Assembly (NCBI GenBank): GCA_900754605.1
Contig: CAAEDK010000206.1
Span: 1 to 6,831, forward strand
Length of the DNA stretch: 6,831 nt
Reading direction: 5' to 3'
From: an uncultured Oscillospiraceae bacterium
GTDB lineage: Bacteria; Bacillota_A; Clostridia; Oscillospirales; Oscillospiraceae
This document shows, one piece after another, positions 1 to 6,028 of this stretch (its first letter is position 1; each line of letters starts with the position of its first letter). Both the position numbers and the translations under genes were made by a program. Under the pieces are notes generated by a model, which saw nothing but the letters and a program-made list of their open reading frames with translations, was not told where the DNA came from and did not search any database.

Positions 1-188
1 GCCCCTTTTAACAATTCAAAGGACCGCTGGCTGATGGTGTGCTCCATCCGGCAGGCCTCCCGTTCCGCGGTCTGGGGATCGACCCCGGCCGCAATAAGCC
101 GCCGGGTAAAGAAGCAGTGTTTTTCATAGGTCTGCTCGGCTACCTCTCGGCCTATATCGGTCAAGCGCAGAGAGAAGTCCTCATCCAT
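1..188 (-). CDS. DtxR/MntR-family metal-dependent regulator fragment lacking its N-terminal DNA-binding domain (runs off left edge; possible pseudogene)
   Basis: The 62 visible codons, beginning MDEDFSLRLTDIGREVAEQT, match the linker and metal-binding/dimerisation domain of DtxR-family regulators. Seen: LRLTDIGREVAE, then YEKHCFFTRRLIAAGVD, then EREACRMEHTISQRSFELLK. The His of YEKH corresponds to DtxR His79. The Cys, Glu and His of ACRMEH correspond to DtxR Cys102, Glu105 and His106; Cys rather than Glu at the first of these is the iron-type DtxR arrangement rather than B. subtilis MntR. The position of DtxR Glu83 is Thr. The winged-helix domain (about 60 residues) is absent: a stop codon lies 4 codons before the ATG in this frame, and the MATE gene ends 21 bases upstream. 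No clear ribosome binding site precedes the ATG. It could be a decayed remnant or an HTH-less protein. Family assignment is good, functionality doubtful. Confidence 0.7.
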   Translation of the reverse strand, partial: MDEDFSLRLTDIGREVAEQTYEKHCFFTRRLIAAGVDPQTAEREACRMEHTISQRSFELLKG

Positions 189-209
189 GCCACGATAGTA
201 TTAGGGCAA

Positions 210-1547
210 TCATGAATTTGAGCTGTCCTTCATCTTGATACGGATCGTCTGCCGCGATCCCAGCATGGAACAGACCGCTCTTGTCGTTTGGTCGAGAGTG
301 AGGGCAATCCATGCTCCGTATAATCCAAGACCAAGTTCGTAAACCAGGAAGAAGGTAAGGATCGGCCGCACCACTGCGATGCTGATAAGAGAATAGAGGG
401 CCACAAAACTGGTATGCCCCAAGCCACGGAGCAGACCCGCATGGACCATAGCCCATGCCTCCGGAATATTGACAGCAGCCACAAAGATCATGATCTCACA
501 GCCCAGAGCCAGGTCGTTGCCCTCCAGATGGTAGAACTGAAGCAAGGGTGACCGGAGCAGCAAATAGAGCAGCGTGGCCGCACCCCCAGTCCAAAGCGCC
601 GCCCGGCGGGATACGGCCCCGATCCGTTTCAGGTTGCACGTTCTTCCAGATCCCAACGCCTGGCCGGCCTGAACCAGGCTGGCCTTCCCAAGCCCTTGGG
701 AGAAGCTATAGTAAATGTCGCACAGGCTCCCACAGATGTTGTGGACGCTTAGCGCCGCTGTGCCCAGGTCTGCTACCAGGCGTGAAAATGTGAACATCCC
801 AAACCGTTCCGCTGCCTGCTCCAGGAATGTGCCCGTGGCAAGGGGGGCCAGGGAGCAGAGGTATTCCCGTTCCGGCAGCCAGGCCCCTCTGCCCCGCAGA
901 GTGGCCGGATGCCGCCGCCGTAAGAAAAGCGCCAGCGTATAGACCAGCGTGGCGCCAGCACCGATAGCAGTTCCCAGCCCAGCGCCGAAAACTCCCAATT
1001 GCGGGAATGGGCCCAGACCGTAAATCAGCAGCGCATTGAACACGACATTGACTCCGTTGCCTAGCACATTGGACACAAGCACGCTTTTGGTATCGCCAAG
1101 CCCCGCCAAGATGCCGTGAAGGACAATAGCCGGACCGGAGAGCGCCAGACTCACCAGGGTGGGAAAGGCATACTGCAACCCCAAGTTGATATAGTCATCC
1201 TGTGCACCGGCCAGTCGTAGAAGCGGGCCAGCTCCAATCCAGGTCCCGACCAGGAGCAGCATCGAGAGACCGCACCCCAGCATGAGCGAAGCGCGGGAAC
1301 AGGAGGTCAGGGACTCATCCGGATGCTTGCCGCGCCGGCGGGCAACATAGGCGCTCAGTGCAACAGAGTAGGAGCGGGTTACGCAGAGGATCACCATACG
1401 GGGCTGGGAAAAAATACTGACCGCCGCCACCGCTGTGTTTCCCAGAGCGGAAACCATCAGCAGGTCGGCGGCGGTGAGCAGCATCAGCAACAGGCCCTCT
1501 GCCGCGGCGGGCCAGGCCAGCCGCCAGAATTCCTTACGGATGGCCAT
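210..1547 (-). CDS. MATE-family (MatE/NorM-like) efflux transporter
   Basis: Inner-membrane secondary transporter of 445 residues, the normal MATE length, expected to expel a small organic molecule in exchange for Na+ or H+. The sequence is strongly hydrophobic with about 12 segments in two similar halves. The first half contains GILAGLGDTKSVLVSNVLGN (about 145-164) followed by GVNVVFNALLIYGLG and LGVFGAGLGTAI. The second half has the matching GLLRGLGHTSFVALYSLISI (about 371-390), RPILTFFLVYELGLGLYGAWIAL and a conserved-looking Asp419. These are family hallmarks. The start ATG at 1547 overlaps the hydrolase gene by 14 bases. The best upstream purine stretch (GGGAGA) is about 13 bases from the ATG, so it probably depends on coupling with the upstream gene. 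MATE proteins export drugs, metabolites and, in some organisms, siderophores; the substrate here is unknown. Confidence 0.9.
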   Translation of the reverse strand: MAIRKEFWRLAWPAAAEGLLLMLLTAADLLMVSALGNTAVAAVSIFSQPRMVILCVTRSYSVALSAYVARRRGKHPDESLTSCSRASLMLGCGLSMLLLVGTWIGAGPLLRLAGAQDDYINLGLQYAFPTLVSLALSGPAIVLHGILAGLGDTKSVLVSNVLGNGVNVVFNALLIYGLGPFPQLGVFGAGLGTAIGAGATLVYTLALFLRRRHPATLRGRGAWLPEREYLCSLAPLATGTFLEQAAERFGMFTFSRLVADLGTAALSVHNICGSLCDIYYSFSQGLGKASLVQAGQALGSGRTCNLKRIGAVSRRAALWTGGAATLLYLLLRSPLLQFYHLEGNDLALGCEIMIFVAAVNIPEAWAMVHAGLLRGLGHTSFVALYSLISIAVVRPILTFFLVYELGLGLYGAWIALTLDQTTRAVCSMLGSRQTIRIKMKDSSNS

Positions 1548-2466
1548 ATGCGATCAGCGGATCTCCCGCCCGGACGCCCAAGGCGATTGTGTAGTAAAGG
1601 ACAATGCCGTCAAACTCGGCCCGAACCTCTTGTAAGCGGCAACCAGACAGTGCCTCCAGGTGTCCGAGCAGTTCTCCCCTTCGGACCCGTTGGTCTAAAC
1701 CTACTGCCGGATACCAAAATCCCTCCGACTCAGCTTCTGCATAGAAGGTTTCTGTGATCTCCAGCTGATCCCGCGGCGGGTTCCCTCCGGGCATAATCTC
1801 CAGATGGCGCAACAGGGAGCGGACGTCCTCACAGCAGGCGTCCACCTCCTGTTCAGACCAAAGCCCCTGCCCGCCCCTCTCAATCAGCAGTGCGGGAATG
1901 TCTCTTTGCACCGCCCAGCTGTAAAGCCCGTTCTTGGCGGTGGAGCGGACCCGGTAGGGTACCGTCAGGACCTTGGCGGCATCCAGTGAGACTTGGTTGA
2001 CCATTTTCTTCCCTGCTGCCGGGAAGAACACCAATGGATGAAGCGTTTCGCTGCAGTCTCCGCTGTGGAGATCTGCCAGCAGATCGGCTTCCGGGTATAA
2101 AGCCGCCTCCAGGGCAAAGGCCAATCGAGCGGAAAGGGGGCCCGCAGAGTTGCCGGGGAAGGCTCGGTTCAAATTGACGCCGTCCTCCGGCACCACCTGT
2201 TTGGCTCCGGCATAAAAAGCACTGGGATTTGCCAGCGGCAGTAGGATGACGTTCCCCGACAGCCTCGCCGGATCCAGGTCCGCCGCCAGACGGCGCAGGG
2301 CCTGAATTCCCACATACTCGCAGCCGTGGACCCCTGCCGTGACCACCAGCGTCTTGCCCGGGGCGGCACCGCACAGGCAGAGCGCATTCAGGGACGGAGC
2401 ATCCGGTACCGGGAGCGGTACGTTTTTTCGCTCACCAGGCAAAAGTGTTATCCCACAAAAAATCAT
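1534..2466 (-). CDS. Zinc-dependent M14-type deacylase/amidohydrolase, succinylglutamate desuccinylase/aspartoacylase (AstE/AspA) group
   Basis: Predicted cytoplasmic metalloenzyme of 310 residues that should hydrolyse an amide bond linking an acyl group to an amino compound. The zinc site is complete: His47 and Glu50 (GVHGCEYVG, HxxE) and His134 in DLHSG. The probable catalytic base is Glu196 in LLIERGG. VNLNRAFPG at 97-105 supplies the Asn100/Arg101 pair used for substrate carboxylate binding in M14 enzymes. A C-terminal beta-rich domain (about 235-308, with GFWYPAVGLDQRVRRGELLG and FDGIVLYY) is typical of AstE/AspA relatives and absent from secreted carboxypeptidases. No signal peptide is seen. 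GGAGG (2474-2478) is 7 bases before the ATG, which overlaps the nikE stop. This coupling suggests that it acts on whatever the transporter imports. Neighbours show no arginine-succinyltransferase pathway, so the name astE is not warranted and the substrate is unknown. Confidence 0.88.
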   Translation of the reverse strand: MIFCGITLLPGERKNVPLPVPDAPSLNALCLCGAAPGKTLVVTAGVHGCEYVGIQALRRLAADLDPARLSGNVILLPLANPSAFYAGAKQVVPEDGVNLNRAFPGNSAGPLSARLAFALEAALYPEADLLADLHSGDCSETLHPLVFFPAAGKKMVNQVSLDAAKVLTVPYRVRSTAKNGLYSWAVQRDIPALLIERGGQGLWSEQEVDACCEDVRSLLRHLEIMPGGNPPRDQLEITETFYAEAESEGFWYPAVGLDQRVRRGELLGHLEALSGCRLQEVRAEFDGIVLYYTIALGVRAGDPLIAYGHP

Positions 2467-3266
2467 ACGTCCACCTCCGAAGTCTCGGTGTCAAATACCA
2501 CAATGGACTCCAGCAACCGCCGGGCGTACTCATCCTTAGTCTCGCTGATGCGGCTGACGGGCAAATATTCTGTTACACGGCCCTGATAGAGGAACAGCAC
2601 ATCGTCACAGAGATATGTGATCGAGGTCAGGTCGTGGGTGATAAATACATAGGTCAGCCCCAGCTTTTCCTTCAGATCCCGCAGCAGATCCATTACCTGG
2701 ACCTGGGTATGCGCATCCAGGGAGGAGATCGCCTCATCAAAGAGGATGACCTCTGGCTTACAGGCCACTGCCCTGGCGATGCACACCCGCTGAAGCTGGC
2801 CGCCGGAGAGCTCGTGGGGAAATCTGCCCGCAAAATCAGCAGGGAGTCCCACCAGTTCCAGAAGGGCGGCCATTTCCTTCTTTCGCTCCAGCCGGCCCCC
2901 CTCCCGGCGCTCCCGGACGGTCAGGCCCTCGCCGATGATGTCTTTGACACGGAAACGGGGATTGGCAGAGGTTGTGTAGTCTTGAAATACCACACTGAGC
3001 TTGTTCTGCAGGTTCCGCCGGCCCGCTCGGGAGGCGTAGACCGATACGCCGTCCAGAATCGCCTCGCCGCTGTCCGGTTTCAGAAGCCCGCAAAGCACCC
3101 GGCCCATAGTGGATTTTCCGCTGCCGGACTCTCCCAAAATACCGAGGCAGGTCCCTCTTTTTACGTTCAGGGACACATCAAAGAGCACCTGCTGACGGGT
3201 ATGTCCGAACACCTTGTCCTGACGCTCGCTTCGGAAACTGACGCAGATATTTTTCAGTTCAAGCAT
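2463..3266 (-). CDS. nikE: NikE-like ABC transporter ATP-binding protein
   Basis: Second cytoplasmic ATPase, 267 residues from the chosen ATG (E. coli NikE about 268). It has Walker A GESGSGKST at 45-53, Q-loop VVFQDY with Gln95, signature LSGGQ at 153-157, Walker B VILFDE at 173-178 with Glu178, and the switch His211 in ITHDL. The segment NPRFRVKDII after the Q-loop and the LFDEAISSLD box match NikE/DppF-type proteins. The start is ATG at 3266 because AAGGAG (3274-3279) lies 7 bases upstream. An in-frame GTG at 3272 would add two residues (MS) and could use a GGAGG further upstream, so it cannot be excluded. The start overlaps the nikD stop by 8 bases, and its own stop overlaps the hydrolase start by ATGA. 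Confidence 0.92.
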   Translation of the reverse strand: MLELKNICVSFRSERQDKVFGHTRQQVLFDVSLNVKRGTCLGILGESGSGKSTMGRVLCGLLKPDSGEAILDGVSVYASRAGRRNLQNKLSVVFQDYTTSANPRFRVKDIIGEGLTVRERREGGRLERKKEMAALLELVGLPADFAGRFPHELSGGQLQRVCIARAVACKPEVILFDEAISSLDAHTQVQVMDLLRDLKEKLGLTYVFITHDLTSITYLCDDVLFLYQGRVTEYLPVSRISETKDEYARRLLESIVVFDTETSEVDV

Positions 3267-4092
3267 AGACACGCTCCTTTCCTCCCAGCACCTGGCTGTA
3301 TCGGCGCATCACATCCGTCCGCTTTTCCACCAGCAGCTTGGTATAGGAATCGGTTGCATGGTGAAGAATGTGTTGGAAATCGCCTTGGTCCACCACAAGC
3401 CCCTGATTGAGGACTACGATCCGGTCTGCCACACGGGAAATCGCATTCAAGTCATGGGAGATAAAGACCATCGCTGTCTGGTGTTCCTGCTTGATCCGCA
3501 GCAATTCGTCCAGGATCTCAAATTGAGTGATGGCGTCAATAGCTGTGGTAGGTTCGTCCGCGATCAGAAGGGACGGCTTCATAGAGGTCGCAATGCCAAT
3601 CATAATCCGTTGAAGCATTCCGCCGGAGAGCTGATGCGGGTACTTCTCCAACACCTCCTCCGGATTACGAATCCGCATTTTCTCCAGCATCTCCAGAGAA
3701 CGCTGGCGGATATCCGCCTTGCTCCAATCATTGTGGGCCGCAAAGGTTTCGGCAATCTGGGCTCCGATCCGGTAGAGAGGATCAAAACAGGTCATCGGGT
3801 TTTGAAGGATGATGCCTACCTGACCGCCTCTTAGACGGCGCAGTTCTTCATCACTTCTCCCCAGCAGCTCCTCTCCCTGGAATTTGGCACTTCCAAGCAC
3901 GTGGAAGCTATGATCCAAAAGGCCCATCGCCGCTTTCATAGACATGGATTTTCCACTTCCGGACTCCCCAAGGATTCCAAGGCACTCCCCAGGATATACC
4001 GAGAAGGAAACTCCCTTCACCAACTCCACCCCCTGATGCCGGTGTGTGCAGAGCAGAACATGGAGATCTTGCAATTCCAGAACCGGGGTCAT
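3259..4092 (-). CDS. nikD: NikD-like ABC transporter ATP-binding protein
   Basis: Cytoplasmic ATPase subunit, 277 residues, somewhat longer than E. coli NikD (about 254). Walker A GESGSGKS is at 42-49, the Q-loop LQNP has Gln97, the signature LSGGM is at 155-159, Walker B LLIADE at 175-180 with catalytic Glu180, and the switch His213 is in ISHDL. Met instead of Gln at the end of the signature, followed by LQRIMI, is typical of NikD. The protein ends shortly after the ATPase core and lacks the long cysteine-bearing C-terminal extension of OppD/DppD ATPases, which also favours the Nik group. GGAGG (4100-4104) sits 7 bases before the ATG, and the gene overlaps nikC by ATGA. It should form a heterodimer with the NikE-like protein. 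Confidence 0.93.
   Translation of the reverse strand: MTPVLELQDLHVLLCTHRHQGVELVKGVSFSVYPGECLGILGESGSGKSMSMKAAMGLLDHSFHVLGSAKFQGEELLGRSDEELRRLRGGQVGIILQNPMTCFDPLYRIGAQIAETFAAHNDWSKADIRQRSLEMLEKMRIRNPEEVLEKYPHQLSGGMLQRIMIGIATSMKPSLLIADEPTTAIDAITQFEILDELLRIKQEHQTAMVFISHDLNAISRVADRIVVLNQGLVVDQGDFQHILHHATDSYTKLLVEKRTDVMRRYSQVLGGKERVYA
3274..3279 (-). promoter_or_regulatory. Ribosome binding site deciding the nikE-like start
   Basis: AAGGAG lies inside the last codons of nikD, 7 bases before ATG 3266 but only 1 base before the alternative GTG 3272. A second GGAGG a few bases upstream is better spaced for the GTG. ATG is preferred; the two starts differ by two residues only. Confidence 0.6.
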
Positions 4093-4913
4093 TTTTCCAC
4101 CTCCTTGGGGTCCAGCACATCCCGCAGGGCGTCGCCCATCAGATTAAAGCAGCACACCAGAACCACGATGGCAATACCAGGCGCGATCATCTGGGTTGGA
4201 TTACTGGTAAGTACATCCTTCGCCTCGTTGAGCATGGCTCCCCATTCCGGGGTTGGGGCCTGTACGCCCAGCCCCAGGAAGGACAGGGTAGAGATATTGA
4301 TAATGGCCCAGCCCACATCCAGAGAGGCCAGCACCGCAAGATCAGAGGTAATAGACGGCAGAAGGTGTCGGAACAGGATGAACCGCTCCGGCATTCCCAC
4401 GCACCGGGAGAACTGAACAAAGTTCCGGTCCCGGTACTGCATGACACCGGTTCGGATCATGCGGGCATACCACGCCCATTTGATGAACACATTGGCAATG
4501 ATGACATTTTGGACATTGATCCCCAGAAGGCCCACCACGGCGAACACCATGATCTGGCTGGGGAAGGAAAGCATCACGTCCACCACCCGCATGATGACCT
4601 CTTCCACCACGCCCCGGAAGTAGCCGGCCATAACGCCCAGCAGCGCGCCCAGTGCGATGGTCCCCAGCATGGTCAGAAGGGCAAGTCCCAGCGTTGGCCG
4701 GATGCCGTAAATCAGGCGGGAGAGGACGCACCTGCCCAGATGGTCTGTGCCCAATGGGTACTCCAGGCTGTACGGCGCGAATTTGTTGAGGATATCCGTA
4801 ACATAGGGATCATGCGGCGCCAGGAGCGGGGCAAGAATGCCGATCAGCGCGATCAGGAGGACGAAAGCCACCGTCACCACAGCGGCACGGTTGTGCAGAA
4901 AGCGTTTTCCCAT
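4089..4913 (-). CDS. nikC: NikC-like ABC transporter permease
   Basis: Second inner-membrane permease subunit, 274 residues (E. coli NikC about 277), expected to pair with the NikB-like protein. The N-terminal membrane segment is at about 10-32. The family hallmark EYPLGTDHLGRCVLSRLIYG is at 51-70. More membrane segments lie at about 75-97, 107-130, 135-152, 190-215 and 243-262. The EAA-type loop contacting the ATPases is at about 166-190 (FSRCVGMPERFILFRHLLPS). SFLGLGVQAPTPEWGAML at 211-228 is characteristic of DppC/NikC proteins. The ribosome binding site AAGGAG (4923-4928) lies inside the last codons of nikB, 9 bases before the ATG. Its stop overlaps the nikD start by 4 bases (ATGA), so translation is probably coupled. 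Confidence 0.93.
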   Translation of the reverse strand: MGKRFLHNRAAVVTVAFVLLIALIGILAPLLAPHDPYVTDILNKFAPYSLEYPLGTDHLGRCVLSRLIYGIRPTLGLALLTMLGTIALGALLGVMAGYFRGVVEEVIMRVVDVMLSFPSQIMVFAVVGLLGINVQNVIIANVFIKWAWYARMIRTGVMQYRDRNFVQFSRCVGMPERFILFRHLLPSITSDLAVLASLDVGWAIINISTLSFLGLGVQAPTPEWGAMLNEAKDVLTSNPTQMIAPGIAIVVLVCCFNLMGDALRDVLDPKEVEK

Positions 4914-4916
4914 GGC

Positions 4917-5855
4917 TCAGCTCTCCTTTCTCAGTCTGGGGTCGGACACGGTCTGAAGGATGTCGAACACCAGATTGAATACCACGAACAATACGCCGAT
5001 GAACAGCACATAAGTCTGGATGACCGGCAGATCACGATTGAAGATGGAACTGATGCACAGCGTCCCCAGCCCCGGCCAGGAAAACACGTTCTCCACCACG
5101 ATGGTGCCGGCAATCATCTGGGGGATGCTCATACCCATGGCCACGATGCAGGTGTGCATGGAATTTTTGAGCACATGTTTCACCCAGATGGAGCGCTGGG
5201 GCAGGCCGCGGACATTGGCGTAGAGCACATAATCCTGCTTCATATTCTCCAGCATATTATTGCGGATGAGCCGGATATAGGTAGAGATGTAACTGAGCGC
5301 CACGGTAAAGGCAGGCAGTATCATATGCTGCCAGGTACCGTTTCCGTTGGTCGGCAGCAGACCCAGCTTGACGCTGATCCCCCACATCAGGAGCAGCCCA
5401 ACCCAATAGGCAGGCATGGCCGTGGAGATAAAGACCAGGCCCCGCATAATCTTATCAAACCAGCCATCCTTGTACACAGCGCAGAGGAAGCCGATAGGGA
5501 TGCTCAGCAGCAGCACGATCACAAACGAGGCCGCCGCCAACTGCAGCGTGGCGGGCAGGCAGCGGGCCAGTTCTCCGGCGACTGTGCGGGCGGGATTGAC
5601 ATAGCTGATGCCGAAATCCCCCTGGAGACAGCCCAGGACCCAGTCAAAATACCGCACCAGAAAAGGTTTGTTCAGACCCAGCGCCTCCTCCATCTCCGCA
5701 ATCGCCTCATCAGTGATAATGGGCGTCTGCTGGATTCGGAGGACGACCTCCGCCGGATTTGAGGGGATCAGGTTGATGAACACAAAACAGACAAAGGAAA
5801 TCGCCAGCAGCAGGGGGATTGCCATCAGCAGCCGGCGGATTACATAGCGCTTCAT
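4917..5855 (-). CDS. nikB: NikB-like ABC transporter permease
   Basis: Inner-membrane permease subunit of a nickel/dipeptide-type ABC importer, 312 residues (E. coli NikB is about 314). It starts MKRYVIRRLL with a first membrane segment at about residues 8-29. The periplasmic stretch has LNKPFLVRYFDW and GDFGISY at about 61-85, both typical of the DppB/OppB/NikB family. Further membrane segments lie at about 105-127, 137-160, 178-195, 237-255 and 283-303. The cytoplasmic EAA-type coupling loop is at about 210-232 (YVLYANVRGLPQRSIWVKHVLKN), ending in the family's DPRLR at 305-309. The ATG at 5855 is chosen because AAGAAAGGGG lies 5 bases upstream. A GTG at 5918 in the same frame would add 21 polar residues without a good ribosome binding site. 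Only 3 bases separate its stop from nikC. Confidence 0.93.
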   Translation of the reverse strand: MKRYVIRRLLMAIPLLLAISFVCFVFINLIPSNPAEVVLRIQQTPIITDEAIAEMEEALGLNKPFLVRYFDWVLGCLQGDFGISYVNPARTVAGELARCLPATLQLAAASFVIVLLLSIPIGFLCAVYKDGWFDKIMRGLVFISTAMPAYWVGLLLMWGISVKLGLLPTNGNGTWQHMILPAFTVALSYISTYIRLIRNNMLENMKQDYVLYANVRGLPQRSIWVKHVLKNSMHTCIVAMGMSIPQMIAGTIVVENVFSWPGLGTLCISSIFNRDLPVIQTYVLFIGVLFVVFNLVFDILQTVSDPRLRKES

Positions 5856-5870
5856 AGATGCCCCTTTCTT

Positions 5871-5888
5871 TTTTGCATAGTTGCAAAA
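5871..5888 (-). promoter_or_regulatory. 18-base dyad TTTTGCA-ACTA-TGCAAAA upstream of nikB-like gene
   Basis: There are two perfect 7-base arms with a 4-base centre. The dyad ends directly against the ribosome binding site of the nikB-like gene (AAGAAAGGGG, 5861-5870). The symmetric TTGCA/TGCAA core looks like the operators of dimeric winged-helix repressors such as the MarR family. As RNA it would form an A/U-rich hairpin beside the ribosome binding site. It differs from what I recall of the E. coli NikR operator (GTATGA-type half-sites). Either an operator or a translational control hairpin is possible; neither is proven. Confidence 0.4.
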
Positions 5889-5919
5889 CTTAAACTCTAT
5901 TTTGCGGAGCCCGCGCACG

Positions 5920-5938
5920 CGTGCTTCTTACGTGCTTC
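5920..5938 (-). repeat. 8-base direct repeat GAAGCACG, 3-base spacer
   Basis: GAAGCACG-TAA-GAAGCACG is read on the minus strand: two exact 8-base copies with an 11-base period, about one helical turn. The left copy overlaps the self-complementary GCACGCGTGC at 5915-5924. The right copy takes part in a small GTGC/GCAC hairpin at 5932-5942. It may be a tandem protein-binding site or a chance repeat in GC-rich spacer sequence. Confidence 0.4.
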
Positions 5939-5989
5939 GCACCTGTGGAAAGTGTGAACACCCCCGCGAGCGAAGGCAATTCAGCACAA

Positions 5990-6013
5990 GGGCCGCCTCC
6001 AAAGAAGCGGCCC
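5990..6013 (-). terminator. GC-rich stem-loop after nikA-like gene (attenuator/mRNA-stabilising hairpin candidate)
   Basis: On the transcribed strand GGGCCGC pairs with GCGGCCC (7 perfect pairs, 6013-6007 with 5996-5990). Three further inner pairs, TTC with GAG including one T-G wobble, leave a TTTG loop. It begins 15 bases after the nikA stop codon. No T-run follows (the next bases are TTGTGCTG), so it is not a canonical Rho-independent terminator. Hairpins after the binding-protein gene are known in other ABC importer operons to protect the upstream mRNA or limit read-through, which fits this position. The structure is seen; the function is inferred. Confidence 0.55.
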
Positions 6014-6028
6014 CGATGCCATCAACGA

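Larger units (their letters stand above)
5856..6028 (-). other. Structured 173-base spacer between nikA-like and nikB-like genes
   Basis: This is the only sizeable non-coding stretch in the window. It is GC-rich near nikA and AT-rich near nikB. It holds a stem-loop just after the nikA stop, a short hairpin candidate (GTGT-GA-ACAC, 5952-5961), an 8-base direct repeat and a dyad next to the nikB ribosome binding site. Only very short reading frames exist here, with no convincing ribosome binding site. No convincing -35/-10 promoter pair was identified by eye. The other genes of the operon are nearly gap-free, so the spacer is likely to be a regulatory or mRNA-processing region that sets the ratio of binding protein to permease. 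Confidence 0.6.

Noticed and set aside
181..456. Minus-strand frame of 91 codons over the MATE 3' end, tested as a source of the missing DtxR DNA-binding domain
   Set aside because: The translation shows no helix-turn-helix and is simply another frame of the MATE gene; it cannot be joined sensibly to the DtxR fragment.
1534..2466. Hydrolase as a secreted zinc carboxypeptidase acting on cell-wall peptides
   Set aside because: No signal peptide, and the short M14 core followed by a beta-rich C-terminal domain fits the cytoplasmic AstE/AspA group.
3267..3272. GTG start at 3272 for the nikE-like gene
   Set aside because: AAGGAG is only 1 base away from this GTG but 7 bases from ATG 3266; kept only as a possible alternative because another GGAGG lies further upstream.
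2445..3410. Plus-strand open frame of 321 codons opposite the nikE gene
   Set aside because: Antisense shadow of a clear ABC ATPase with all motifs; no recognisable domain and no good ribosome binding site.
4044..5762. Very long plus-strand open frame (572 codons) opposite the nikB and nikC genes
   Set aside because: Its translation is low-complexity, His/Gln/Asp/Gly-rich and matches nothing; it is the antisense of two well-supported permease genes, where hydrophobic codons leave the opposite frame free of stops.
5856..5918. GTG start at 5918 for the nikB-like gene
   Set aside because: It would add 21 polar residues absent from the family, while ATG 5855 has AAGAAAGGGG 5 bases upstream and a family-typical MKRYVIRRLL start.
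5990..6013. Stem-loop as a full Rho-independent terminator ending the nikA transcript
   Set aside because: No T-run follows the stem, and the downstream permease genes have no convincing promoter seen by eye in the spacer, so complete termination is unlikely.
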